From positions 62,001-126,000 of the forward strand of contig CAIVKC010000007.1 of NCBI GenBank assembly GCA_903906365.1: DNA of 64,000 nucleotides, given 5' to 3'. Each line of letters opens with the position of its first letter. The stretch's first letter is position 1. Shown piece by piece: positions 18,572 through 27,542 of this stretch. The DNA comes from an uncultured Bacteroidota bacterium. Its GTDB lineage: Bacteria; Bacteroidota; Bacteroidia; Chitinophagales; Chitinophagaceae. The translations under genes were made by a program, and so were the position numbers. The notes under the pieces were generated by a model, which did no database searches, had not been told where the DNA came from, and saw only the letters and a program-made list of their open reading frames with translations.

Positions 18572-19423
18572 CTAATGGAAGGTGGGCTGGTAAATGAATT
18601 TCACGGCCGCACTTTTTTGCTCGCTGGAGGATAGAAATACCTCATATTTCCGGGCCCCTGCGGTCACGACCATCAGGGCCGTATTGGGTGGCAGGGTGCC
18701 AAGGTTATCCGCATACATAACCAGTTCATATTCAGCGCCCGGATTAGCCGTAAATAATAAATGCAATGGCTTTTCGCTGAGGCCCTGGTGATAAAGGATC
18801 AATTTGTTATTAATGAATACGGAAATGGTATCGCCGTCCACCACTGCGTCATCATAAAACTCAATGCTGATGCGTGAGGTATCCAGCAGAAGGGTTTTGA
18901 CCAGTTCCTTTACCCTGGGCAGAAACGGCATGGACTGCTGGATCTGCGAGAGGGTGTCGCTTTGGTCAATATCCAGAGGAAAGTCAGAATAGGTTGCCTT
19001 TTTCAAAACGATTTTTCCGGGCGGACAGATCGTTTTCCTGTTTTCGATATGACCCTTCCAGTCCCCGGTGAGCATTTCATCATTTCCCTGCCTGGAATAA
19101 GTCAAATCATAGGTCTTTACGCAAGGAGCGCAATCATTGGGAATATTGGAATCAAGGACCCTGGATTCAATCAGCACCATCCGTTTTGTTTGGGGATTGT
19201 AGCGGCCCTTGAAACTTAGTTTGACAAATCGGGAGGTATCGTAATAATCAAAGGCCCTTCCGGTGATGTTGTTGTTGGCAAAATTGATCTGCAATTCCAG
19301 AAAATACTTGGGATAACATCCGCCCGCCCCCTGCGTAAGGGTGCCCTTCCAAATCCCGCTCAGGTCATCGGCCATCCCTACAAAAGGAATCAGCAGGAAT
19401 AGGAGTAAAGCCGACAGACGCAT
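18572..19423 (-). CDS. Secreted protein, short paralogue of the next gene
   Basis: A 283-residue secreted protein. A signal peptide (about 1-18) is followed by DLSGIWKGTL, a beta-rich N-terminal domain reaching about residue 150, and a C-terminal domain of about 95 residues starting near IEFYDDAVVDGDT and ending in SAAVKFIYQ. Both domains match the gene immediately upstream (19491-20654) in order and spacing, with shared anchors GIW-G, LE-QI, YDD, D-DT-SV, ELVMYADN, PPNTALMVV and EQK. The two look like a tandem duplication; this copy lacks the long linker. I do not recognise a characterised family. The gap of 67 bp and same strand suggest co-transcription. Confidence 0.75.
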   Translation of the reverse strand: MRLSALLLFLLIPFVGMADDLSGIWKGTLTQGAGGCYPKYFLELQINFANNNITGRAFDYYDTSRFVKLSFKGRYNPQTKRMVLIESRVLDSNIPNDCAPCVKTYDLTYSRQGNDEMLTGDWKGHIENRKTICPPGKIVLKKATYSDFPLDIDQSDTLSQIQQSMPFLPRVKELVKTLLLDTSRISIEFYDDAVVDGDTISVFINNKLILYHQGLSEKPLHLLFTANPGAEYELVMYADNLGTLPPNTALMVVTAGARKYEVFLSSSEQKSAAVKFIYQPTFH

Positions 19424-19490
19424 GTACTTGCTTTTTTGGCAATGGAAATTAGGGCTTAGTTGTCAAAACAGGCTATTTTATTTTAAATGG

Positions 19491-20654
19491 CTATTTGGAC
19501 TTTTCATACTTAAAAATAACAGTGGCATTCTTTTGTTCGGTAGATACAATGCGCACTTCGTATTGTTTGTCACCCGCTTTTACAACCATCAGTGAGGTAT
19601 TGGGCGGGATATCACCTTCATTATCAGCCACCATTACCAACTCGTGGTAATCATTGGTATCATCCAGATGTATTTTCACTACGATTGCCCGGTCAGTGAG
19701 CATGGCGTGTGATACAACCAGCTTCTTATCCAGGTAAACTGAAACGGTATCATGGTCGATGGCCCCGTCATCATAAATATTCAGTTCGACCTCGTTGGTA
19801 TTGACCGTAATGGTCTTTACCAGCTCATTTTTGCGGTTGGAAAGCACCTGCGGGGTGGGTAGCAGGGGCTTTTTGCTTTCAAAGCTTTCTGCCGAGTCCT
19901 TTGGTTTGGGCAGGGAGGCAGCCTTATCCGGATTTGTTGCCGCTAGCTCATTGGGGGTCACCGATCTTGGTTCAGGGGCCTTTCTTTGGGACACGCTGGC
20001 CTTCGGCTGGCCGGAGTGCACTACGCCGGAGGCGGGCGCCGGCTTTTTGGGGTACTCTTTTGCTTTGGCAATCCCGCCGGACTGAGCGGCCTTCCCGGCC
20101 GTGGGCGCATGGGGCACCGATGCAGGGGATGTCGGACCGGGTTTGCGGTCGTTTTTGGTTTCCTTTTCCCTTTTAAGCAGGAAAGGTTCGGTATAAAAAT
20201 CGGAGCTGGCCACTTTATGCAGGAAAATACTTCCTTTTCCGCAATTGGAGGAGTCCCGGATATTCATGCTGCTGTAGGTCCCTTCCAGGAATTCCTCATC
20301 ACCCAGTTTGGTATATTGGAGGAAACAGGTCATTGAACAGGCATCTGAAAAACTGGCCATTTTCACCTCCACGATCTTTTGTTCGCGAAGGAGCACCTTG
20401 AGGGTTTTGGGATTGAGGGTCCCCTTGGCTTCGGCCTTTCCATAAAACACGGTGGATTTATAAGAGTAGGTGACCGCATCGAATACATTATTATGCTGGG
20501 CTATTTGCACTTCAAATTTATAACGGTCATCACTGCCCATAAATTTATCTGCTCCATCGTTTGGCCGGAAATGCCCCCGCCAGATTCCGGTTAGGTCCTG
20601 GGTCCAGCCTGCAGCCGCAATCAGTATGAAAAGTAAAGTAAAGGTAATTCGCAT
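19491..20654 (-). CDS. Secreted protein, long paralogue with low-complexity linker
   Basis: A 387-residue secreted protein with the same two domains as its downstream neighbour: a signal peptide, DLTGIWRGHF at the start of the N-terminal domain (to about 155), and the C-terminal domain from about 285 with IYDDGAIDHDT, ELVMVADN, PPNTSLMVV and a closing VIFKYEKSK. Between them lies a linker of roughly 120 residues rich in Pro, Ser, Ala and Lys, probably disordered. The N-terminal GIW start is also seen in other Bacteroidota secreted proteins, but I cannot name a function. It is divergent from thrS. Confidence 0.75.
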   Translation of the reverse strand: MRITFTLLFILIAAAGWTQDLTGIWRGHFRPNDGADKFMGSDDRYKFEVQIAQHNNVFDAVTYSYKSTVFYGKAEAKGTLNPKTLKVLLREQKIVEVKMASFSDACSMTCFLQYTKLGDEEFLEGTYSSMNIRDSSNCGKGSIFLHKVASSDFYTEPFLLKREKETKNDRKPGPTSPASVPHAPTAGKAAQSGGIAKAKEYPKKPAPASGVVHSGQPKASVSQRKAPEPRSVTPNELAATNPDKAASLPKPKDSAESFESKKPLLPTPQVLSNRKNELVKTITVNTNEVELNIYDDGAIDHDTVSVYLDKKLVVSHAMLTDRAIVVKIHLDDTNDYHELVMVADNEGDIPPNTSLMVVKAGDKQYEVRIVSTEQKNATVIFKYEKSK

Positions 20655-20735
20655 CGCATTGCTGTTGGATTGGCAAATTAGAGAAATATTTATTTCCCTG
20701 AATAGTTTCGTAAATGAATATCGGCAAGAGTTTGT

Positions 20736-20743
20736 TAAATTTG
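20736..20743 (+). promoter_or_regulatory. -7 element for thrS
   Basis: TAAATTTG matches TAnnTTTG and lies 42 bp before the thrS ATG. The -33 region is imperfect (TTTCG at 20706-20710). Confidence 0.45.
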
Positions 20744-20785
20744 CCGTTCTTTAAAGGCATCAGAAAACAGCGACAAAACAGTAAA

Positions 20786-22720
20786 ATGATCAAAATAACT
20801 TTTCCGGACGGTGCAGTGCGAGAATACGAAACAGGCATCAGTGCCCTGCAGATTGCCAGATCCATCTCTGAGGGACTGGCCAAAAAAGTCCTCGCCGCGA
20901 GCGTCAACGGCCAGGTATGGGATGCTGGCAGGCCCATTTATCAGGATGCTTCACTGAAACTGCTCACCTGGGGTGATACCGAGGGCAAATCAACATTCTG
21001 GCATTCCTCCGCCCACCTGATGGCAGAAGCGGTAGAATCCCTCTTTGAGGGGGTTAAATTCTGGGTAGGACCTCCGGTAGAAAACGGGTTTTATTATGAC
21101 ATGGATTTGGGGGGAAAGCAGATGACTGAGGAAGATTTGCGAAAGCTGGAGGTGAAAATGACGGAACTGGCCAGGCAACAGGAAGCTTTCCAAAGAAAGG
21201 AAATCTCCAAGGCCGATGCCATACAATATTTTACCGAAAAAGGGGATGAGTATAAACTGGACCTGCTTCAAAACTTACAGGACGGGGAAATCACTTTTTA
21301 TACCCAGGGGCAATTTACGGACCTGTGCCGCGGACCCCATATTCCCCATACAGGTCTTATCAAAGCCATCCGGCTCACCAATATTGCGGGAGCCTACTGG
21401 AAGGGCGATGAAAGAAATAAGATGCTCACCCGCGTATATGGTGTCACTTTCCCTTCCCAAAAGGAGCTGGACGAATACCTGGCCCTGCTGGAAGAAGCCA
21501 AAAAAAGGGATCACCGGAAACTAGGAAAGGAATTAGGGATTTTTACCATGGACGACGATATAGGACCCGGCCTTCCATTGTGGCTCCCCAATGGAACGAT
21601 CATTATTGAGGAACTGGAAAAACTGGCCAAACAGACAGAGGAAAAAGGCGGTTATAAGCGGGTGGTTACACCGCATATTGCCAAGGAGAATCTATACCTG
21701 ACCAGTGGTCATTTGCCCTATTATCAGGATAGCATGTACCCTCCCATGGAGCTGGACGGGGTAAAATATTACCTGAAGGCCATGAACTGCCCGCACCATC
21801 ATAAAATCTTTGCGGCAGAACAAAAGAGTTATAAGGATCTTCCTTTCCGGCTGGCGGAATACGGAACCTGTTACCGATATGAACAAAGCGGAGAGCTCTT
21901 CGGACTCATGCGGGTCAGGTGCCTGCATATGAATGACGCCCATATTTATTGCACCAAGGAACAGTTCTATGAAGAGTTCAAGGCGGTCAATGACATGTAT
22001 CTCAAATATTTCAAGATATTTGGAATCGGCAAATATGTCATGCGGCTAAGCCTGCATGAACCCTCCAAACTGGGCAAAAAATATGTGGATGAACCGGCAT
22101 TGTGGAAAGAAACCGAAGCCCTGGTCAGGGATGTGCTGATCAGGACCAATACGCCTTTTGTGGAGGTACCCGATGAGGCGGCTTTTTATGGACCTAAAAT
22201 AGATGTACAGATTTGGAGTACGATTGGCAGGGAATTTACACTGGCCACCAACCAGGTGGATTTTGCCCAGGGAAGGAGGTTTAAGTTGGAATTTACCAAC
22301 CGGGATAACCAGGCTGAGACTCCCCTGATCATTCACCGGGCGCCCCTGGGGACCCATGAACGTTTTATCGGTTTTTTGCTGGAGCACTACGCCGGAAAAT
22401 TCCCGCTTTGGCTGGCCCCGGTGCAGGTCAAGATCCTGCCCATCAGCGATAAGTTTCTGGAATATGCACAAACTCTTTTGCAATCCCTGAAAAATGCGGA
22501 TATTCGTGCAGAAATTGATGACCGTTCCGAAAAAATAGGCAAAAAAATCCGGGACACCGAACTGGCGAAGATTCCCTATATGCTGGTCATAGGAGAAAAG
22601 GAAGTCGCCGAAAACCTGGTTTCCCTTAGAAAACAGGGTAAGGGTGATTTGGGAAAAAGGACCATCGAGGAGTTCATCCGCGACGCAAGGCAGGAAATTT
22701 CAGATAGGAGGGGGGAATAG
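20786..22720 (+). CDS. thrS: Threonine--tRNA ligase
   Basis: A 644-residue class II synthetase that charges tRNA-Thr. The start at ATG 20786 places the TGS domain (MIKITFPDG) at residue 1; a longer frame from 20714 would add 24 residues unlike any ThrRS. Domain order is as expected: TGS (1-60), the editing domain with HSSAHLMAEA and the later CRGPH, the catalytic core with the zinc Cys335 in MNCPHHH and motif 2 ATYGTCYRYE-like LAEYGTCYRYE, then a C-terminal anticodon-binding domain beginning near LAPVQVKILPIS. Length equals that of bacterial ThrRS. It precedes infC, the common gene order for the translation block. Confidence 0.97.
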   Translation: MIKITFPDGAVREYETGISALQIARSISEGLAKKVLAASVNGQVWDAGRPIYQDASLKLLTWGDTEGKSTFWHSSAHLMAEAVESLFEGVKFWVGPPVENGFYYDMDLGGKQMTEEDLRKLEVKMTELARQQEAFQRKEISKADAIQYFTEKGDEYKLDLLQNLQDGEITFYTQGQFTDLCRGPHIPHTGLIKAIRLTNIAGAYWKGDERNKMLTRVYGVTFPSQKELDEYLALLEEAKKRDHRKLGKELGIFTMDDDIGPGLPLWLPNGTIIIEELEKLAKQTEEKGGYKRVVTPHIAKENLYLTSGHLPYYQDSMYPPMELDGVKYYLKAMNCPHHHKIFAAEQKSYKDLPFRLAEYGTCYRYEQSGELFGLMRVRCLHMNDAHIYCTKEQFYEEFKAVNDMYLKYFKIFGIGKYVMRLSLHEPSKLGKKYVDEPALWKETEALVRDVLIRTNTPFVEVPDEAAFYGPKIDVQIWSTIGREFTLATNQVDFAQGRRFKLEFTNRDNQAETPLIIHRAPLGTHERFIGFLLEHYAGKFPLWLAPVQVKILPISDKFLEYAQTLLQSLKNADIRAEIDDRSEKIGKKIRDTELAKIPYMLVIGEKEVAENLVSLRKQGKGDLGKRTIEEFIRDARQEISDRRGE

Positions 22721-22875
22721 GTTTCAAGGGTATAAGGGAATGGTTTACAAAGTGTTTTACTATTTTCCTTCCCGGGGAATAACCTAAACCGAATCATTCA
22801 CCTGTAAAATGAAGCGGCTTTGCAGGTTTCACCAGCCGGCCGCTGTAATTAAATTTATTCATCTAATAATTGTAA

Positions 22876-23460
22876 ATGGCATTTCCACCCAGACCTCCCA
22901 GAGGTAATTTTAATCCAAGATTCAGAAAAGAGCAGCAACAGGAACACCGTACCAATCAGATGATCCGGGTACCAGAAGTAAGGTTGGTCGGAGAAAACAT
23001 CGAGGTAGGCGTTTATTCCATTCAGGACGCTTTAAGAATGTCCCAGGAACAAGGCCTGGATCTGGTAGAAATTTCTCCCAATGCAGTACCCCCTGTTTGT
23101 AAAATAATAGACTATAATAAGTTTCTATACGAAAAGAAAAAGAAGGACAAGGAAATGAAGGCCAAAAGCAAGGCCTCTGAAGTGAAGGAGATCCGGTTTA
23201 CTCCCAATACGGATGACCATGATTTCGACTTCAAAGCCAAGCATGCCGAGAAATTTCTCAAAGACGGTGATAAGGTAAAGGCCTATGTCCAGTTTAAGGG
23301 CCGAGCCATTCAATTCAAAGAGCGCGGAGAATTGTTATTGCTGAAATTCGCCGAGCGCCTCAATGAGGTGGGCGTTTTGGAAGGTATGCCCAAAATGGAA
23401 GGTAAGCGCATGCTCGCCATTTGGGCTCCCAAGCCGCAAAAAAAGAAGGTCAAGGAATAG
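22876..23460 (+). CDS. infC: Translation initiation factor IF-3
   Basis: A 194-residue IF-3, which binds the 30S subunit and checks initiation. It has a basic N-terminal tail (PRPPRGNFNPRF), the N-domain with MIRVPEVRLVGEN and VEISPNAVPPVCKI, a Lys-rich linker (about 82-100), and the C-domain with VKEIRFTPNTDDHDF and FRG-like QFKGRAIQFKERG. The start is an ordinary ATG at 22876, unlike the rare codons used for infC in enterobacteria; a start further in, at MIRV, would drop the tail. In most bacteria rpmI and rplT follow at once; here a terminator follows and they lie 3.8 kb away. Confidence 0.96.
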   Translation: MAFPPRPPRGNFNPRFRKEQQQEHRTNQMIRVPEVRLVGENIEVGVYSIQDALRMSQEQGLDLVEISPNAVPPVCKIIDYNKFLYEKKKKDKEMKAKSKASEVKEIRFTPNTDDHDFDFKAKHAEKFLKDGDKVKAYVQFKGRAIQFKERGELLLLKFAERLNEVGVLEGMPKMEGKRMLAIWAPKPQKKKVKE

Positions 23461-23496
23461 ATTATCTTCGCTGTAACTGAATACCTCCTGGAGGGC

Positions 23497-23523
23497 AAAC
23501 CGCATGAAATATGCGGTTTTTTT
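23497..23523 (+). terminator. Terminator after infC
   Basis: Nine-base stem AAACCGCAT / ATGCGGTTT with loop GAAAT followed by four T residues. It separates infC from the convergent DUF218 gene and ends the thrS-infC transcript before the inserted genes. Confidence 0.85.
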
Positions 23524-23525
23524 GT

Positions 23526-24233
23526 TTAGTAGGAAATGCTTCTTTCCCGCAGCAATTCCTTGACGCGTTGGATATTTTCGCGCACATCGCCGATGGGAAA
23601 ATCTTCCCGCTCCCCATACCGGATGAACCGGAGAAATTCCCCCCATACAACCGCCTGGCCAAAACTTGTTTTAAACCAGTGCTTCCTGGAAATGGGATAC
23701 TTTTTTGATTCCGAAGGGATGTCATAGGGTTGGCTGACAAGGAGTTTATCGGGGCATATTTTTTTGAGCGTGAGCTTGCTTCGCATGGAAGCATAGGAAT
23801 GGGATAGGAACATGACAGACCTGTCCCCGGAAAAATTATATATCAGGCTGGTTTCCAGAACGTTTTCCAGACTGTTCTTGGAATTGTTCTCCTGAATGAA
23901 TACCACATCCGAAAACAGCTCCCGGGGAATATGGGACAAAATCTGTTCACTTTCGGGGATGGGTTGCAAAATAATGCTTTCGTAACTGGGTATACCGCCG
24001 GTAATGATCACTTTTTTGGTTATGCCCTCTTCCAGCAATCCGCAGATCTTACTGGCCAGTTGCTGCTGAATGATATTGGATCCAAAAACAAACAGGACAT
24101 CCGCTTTTTGTTTTTTATCCTCGGAAAAACAAAGGGAAGTCAGTGCCTCCACCAAATCAGGAAACATCCCGGGAGGACGCGGTGTTTTCTCGATTTCCCT
24201 TGCTTCAATTTGTTGACCGGATTTTTTAATCAT
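23526..24233 (-). CDS. DUF218 / YdcF-ElyC-SanA family protein
   Basis: A 235-residue protein with the DUF218 fold: the opening strand DVLFVFGSN, the IITGGIPSYES loop, and the conserved ENNSKNSLENV segment that corresponds to the family's E-x-x-S-x-N-T-x-E-N motif. DUF218 proteins such as SanA and ElyC are linked to envelope and cell-wall processes, but no activity is established. I chose the ATG at 24233; a TTG at 24254 would add seven residues and overlap the stop codon of the upstream flavoprotein gene (ATTGATC), which would couple the two. No hydrophobic N-terminus is visible, so it may be cytoplasmic. With that gene it forms a minus-strand pair between infC and rpmI. Confidence 0.75.
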   Translation of the reverse strand: MIKKSGQQIEAREIEKTPRPPGMFPDLVEALTSLCFSEDKKQKADVLFVFGSNIIQQQLASKICGLLEEGITKKVIITGGIPSYESIILQPIPESEQILSHIPRELFSDVVFIQENNSKNSLENVLETSLIYNFSGDRSVMFLSHSYASMRSKLTLKKICPDKLLVSQPYDIPSESKKYPISRKHWFKTSFGQAVVWGEFLRFIRYGEREDFPIGDVRENIQRVKELLRERSISY

Positions 24234-24250
24234 TCCAACGCAAGTTAGGA

Positions 24251-25807
24251 TCAATTTAACGATTCCGCAATGACATCTGCCAGCAGACAGGAAAGGGCAT
24301 GTATCCTTTTGGCGTTTTCGACATGCCAGTATTTGATCTTATTATTAAAAATGCCTCCCAGCAAAGGTCCCATGACATACAGGTTCTTTCCGGCTTCAAA
24401 TTTTTCAGTGACTTCAAACCCCCTCCTGGTCCGGTTAACGGTACACAGTCCCCTATTGACCAGGTTGGAGATCAAGGGGGAGGAGGATTCGTCGAGATCC
24501 TCAAAACCTCCGCAGTTTACCACGATGGGGAAGGCTGCAGGGTAGGTCTGAACGGGCTGGTCTGCCCTGCTATGGTATTGCAGGAAATACCCTTTTTCCT
24601 GTCCGGTGGGGGTTTGTATTTTCCCAAAGGACCCCTTGATGAGTTTCTATGTGCCCGCATCCATTAGTTGCTGGGCAGCATCGCGGTATTCGGCACCGGC
24701 CCGTCTGATAAGTTTGGTGAACCGGTTTCCATATATGCTATAGAATTCCTTTTCCTGTTCATGATCGAGTTTTTTGAGTAATTCCACCACCAGGTCGCTC
24801 AGCTGGTAATACATATCTCCAATATGCACCCCTTTTCCATATGCGATGTCCAGGTCTAATTCAATGGTTTGGTATAACCGGTGGGCATCAAAACCGGCCT
24901 CTTTGAGTGCTAGCAGGTGATCAAAGCTATAATTGGGTACGCTGTCCTGGGTTATCCGGTGGGGAAACATACCGCTATAGGAAAGCACCACGACCTGATG
25001 CAGCCGGTTTTTCAGGGAGGGATGCTGGTTGATGAGGTAGACCAGTTCCAGTGAACTGGCATTGGAACCCAGTATCAGCATATTTCGGTTTTGTTCATCT
25101 CCGATTCCGTCCAGCAGTTCTTCAATGCGGTTCAGATTCTCCTGCAAGGAAGGATAATAAGTGTCATTTACATAGAGTAGGTCCTTTGAAGAAGAGGGCC
25201 CCTCCGGAAGCACGGGTTTGATGGTGCCACTGCCGATACAAAGTACAAGGCGCTTTGCGCTCAGGGCAATCAAACCCGGTTGTTCCTGCCTTACAGTAAT
25301 TTTATATAAGTCATTATCTGTTAATTCTATATCAACGGCTTCCCCCTGTATCAGGTCGATGGTGGCAATGCCTTTCCGATCAGCTTCCCCGATGGCAGCC
25401 GCCAGCTTTTCCTGGAGATATTTTCCATACAGGAACCTGGGAATATAGATTTCATCCCATTTGCCGGATTCAAAATGGGCCTGGTTGTTGGCATACCAGG
25501 ATTTGGCCGTTTCACCGCCTTTTAGCATGAGTTCCGCCATCCAGTTCTCCCTGTTTTGTTTCAACCAGCCATAGAAGCCTTCTTTCTCATTGGGATGCAC
25601 AAATTCCCCCAGGGTGGTGATGGTCAGGGAATTGACAGAAGATCTCTGTCCATAGGGAATTCCCCGCCAGGGCTCCCCGAATTTTTCGACAACCAGTATC
25701 TGCAGGCGCTCTTTTGGTTGGCCCGAATGAGCCAGCTTATCGATCAACTGCAACAGGGTTTGAGTACAGGAAATACCACTTCCGAGCAGGGCAATGTCAA
25801 AATTCAT
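24251..25807 (-). pseudogene. FAD/NAD(P)-binding protein gene interrupted by an in-frame TAG
   Basis: A 518-codon frame for an HpyO-like FAD/NAD(P)-binding protein (NAD_binding_9 type) broken by a single TAG at 24647-24649. The first 386 codons start with FDIALLGSGISCTQT, a Rossmann-type nucleotide motif, and include CIGSGTIKPVLP and ILGSNASSLELVYLI, a second nucleotide-binding loop. After the TAG the same frame continues for 131 codons without another stop: KLIKGSFGKI, then VVNCGGFEDLD, NLYVMGPLLGG and KYWHVENAKRIH, which is the conserved C-terminal part of this family. So the whole protein is encoded and only one codon is wrong. Either a recent nonsense mutation, a sequence error, or read-through. 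The 386-residue product alone would lack the second FAD-contact region. Confidence 0.85.
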
Positions 25808-26226
25808 GTAGGAGGTTTAATGTTATGGGTAAATGGGTTAGTATATAAGATTTAATACATGGATGGGTGGCCGCGAAGGCCTGTCCATCCTGCCATTCTT
25901 GGTTTTACAGGGGTTAATAACGGCATAAACAACTGAATATTATAGCATATATTATTTATCCTGTTACCGGTTTGGGTGGTGGCATGTTTTTTCCCATTTT
26001 TGGAAATATACGGTGACAAACTGGGCATTATCAGCAATTACATAAGTAATAATCTTTATTCTTTAAAAAAATCAGCATGAAGGCATGTTTATTGATTATT
26101 CCACCATGTTGGCATAATTTTATTGCCTGAATGTCGTTTAGATAACATTCATAGTTACTTAACAGTCAAGTACGTCCAGGTCCTCAAGGGAGTGATTTAA
26201 TCAAAAAAATCTAAACTATCTCAACA
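25808..26226. other. AT-rich intergenic region with a hairpin
   Basis: About 420 bp between the divergent flavoprotein and DUF707 genes, rich in A and T from about 25910 on, with no convincing gene. A hairpin at 25861-25890 is described separately. I see no clear TAnnTTTG element on either strand; TAATTTTA at 26115-26122 is one base off. Confidence 0.5.
25861..25890. repeat. Interrupted inverted repeat in the flavoprotein gene leader
   Basis: GGATGG / CCATCC outer arms and GGCC / GGCC inner arms around loop GCGAA, with small bulges. It lies about 54 bp upstream of the minus-strand ATG and would fold in its leader. No T tract follows on either strand, so it is not a terminator. Confidence 0.5.
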
Positions 26227-27102
26227 ATGTCCGGCTGCAGAAGTATAGTAATAGCACCATATGGCAATGCGGCAACAACCTTGTCTGACAGCTGGCTCAA
26301 ATACAGGGATCAAAAGGAATTTGATGTTTGCCTGCTGTTCTACCACCAGGAAGTGCTGGAGCCGAAAAAATACGAAATGGTGGACTATTTTTTCCATCTC
26401 AAAGGATTTAAATACAGGATGATTCATGAGGTCCTGACCAACCTGCATCCCGAATGGATGGACAAATACGATTACTTCTTTTTCATAGATGACGATGTTC
26501 AGATAGACACCCTCCAGATTAACCGCATGTTCTCCCTGGCCAGGGCCCATGACATATGGATCTGCCAGCCGTCCCTATCCAAGGATTCTTTTTGCAGCTG
26601 GCCCATTCTCAAGACCAATGACCGTTGTTTTTGCCGTTATATGGGTCAAATCGAGGTAATGGCTCCCCTTTTCAGCAATTATGCCCTTAAAATATGCATG
26701 GAAGCGGGGACCTTCATCACCAATAACTCAAGCTGGGGTATCGATTGTGCCTGGACCCATTTACTGGGCTATTCCCGCAACAAACTGGTTGTCTTTGATA
26801 TAGTTACTATGAAACATATTCATCCGGTGGGGAAGGGTGAATTGTATAAAAAAATCGGGGATCCCTACAAGGACTGGCAGGAAGTGGTAAAAAAATACGG
26901 TACCAAACGAATCAATTACCAGGAATATGGCAGACTGCTCAAGGTAAATGCCCATACGGCCCCCATTCAGTTCACCCGCTACAAAATGGTGGAGCAGTTT
27001 AACCGGCTCAAGCAGGCTTATAATGATTACGATCTGCCTTCCCGCATCAGGAGCCAGCTCCATAAGGCAAAATCCCTGTTTAAAAAGCCTCCGGCCCTGT
27101 AA
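26227..27102 (+). CDS. DUF707-family putative glycosyltransferase
   Basis: A 291-residue protein of the DUF707 family (PF05212). Recognised by YFFFIDDDVQID with the acidic triad at residues 88-90, the FSLARAHDIWICQPSLS segment, IEVMAPLFS, and the NNSSWGIDCAW and HIHPVG stretches. The DDD-type acidic motif and the fold suggest a GT-A glycosyltransferase, though the family has no well-known activity. There is no signal peptide or membrane segment. It stands alone on the plus strand among the genes that split infC from rpmI-rplT. Five acidic and cysteine-rich segments (for example SFCSW, RCFCRY) are notable but of unknown meaning. Confidence 0.75.
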   Translation: MSGCRSIVIAPYGNAATTLSDSWLKYRDQKEFDVCLLFYHQEVLEPKKYEMVDYFFHLKGFKYRMIHEVLTNLHPEWMDKYDYFFFIDDDVQIDTLQINRMFSLARAHDIWICQPSLSKDSFCSWPILKTNDRCFCRYMGQIEVMAPLFSNYALKICMEAGTFITNNSSWGIDCAWTHLLGYSRNKLVVFDIVTMKHIHPVGKGELYKKIGDPYKDWQEVVKKYGTKRINYQEYGRLLKVNAHTAPIQFTRYKMVEQFNRLKQAYNDYDLPSRIRSQLHKAKSLFKKPPAL

Positions 27103-27147
27103 ACCAGGCATCTTTAAGGAGTAAAGCGCTGGAAAATCCCTTATATT

Positions 27148-27179
27148 TTGTTTTATTTCAGATAAAAAATCTACCTTTG
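27148..27179 (+). promoter_or_regulatory. Promoter of rpmI-rplT
   Basis: TTG at 27148-27150 and TACCTTTG at 27172-27179, separated by 21 bases: a full match to the Bacteroidota vegetative promoter. Start of transcription is expected near 27185, leaving a leader of about 120 bases before rpmI. This gives the two ribosomal genes a promoter of their own, independent of infC. Confidence 0.8.
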
Positions 27180-27307
27180 CGCTCCATTTGGAAAATTGTT
27201 TTCGGGAGAACCTACCGGTAACCGGAACCAATCATTGCCCATACGGCTCCATAAGTTCCTGCCAGTGCGGGACGCCTGCAGGGTATAATTAAAAACAGGA
27301 ATAGAAA

Positions 27308-27505
27308 ATGCCAAAGGTTAAAACAAATTCCAGTGCCAAGAAAAGGTTTAAAGTAACCGGCACGGGCGAAATCACCTACCAGAAGTCCTTCAAAAGGCAC
27401 ATCCTCACCAAGAAATCCAAAAAACGCAAACGGAACCTCAATAAGAAAGGGGTTGTCAGCGGCCCCAACACGGATTTTGTAAAACGTCTATTGAGGCTGA
27501 AGTAA
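27308..27505 (+). CDS. rpmI: 50S ribosomal protein L35
   Basis: A 65-residue very basic protein with the L35 signature: [20 protein letters not shown], then [14 protein letters not shown] and a C-terminal VKRLL. Length is the family's usual one. It is 37 bp upstream of rplT on the same strand, the universal order. Its own promoter and leader are described separately. Confidence 0.98.
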   Translation: MPKVKTNSSAKKRFKVTGTGEITYQKSFKRHILTKKSKKRKRNLNKKGVVSGPNTDFVKRLLRLK

Positions 27506-27542
27506 CCGGTACATCCATTCTAATTATTTAAACTTATTTTAT

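Noticed and set aside
24251-25807. A frameshift as the cause of the split flavoprotein gene
   Set aside because: The two parts are in exactly the same frame and joined by one TAG; the intervening codons also fit the family, so no base gain or loss is needed.
25861-25890. Hairpin as a terminator
   Set aside because: No T tract follows on either strand.
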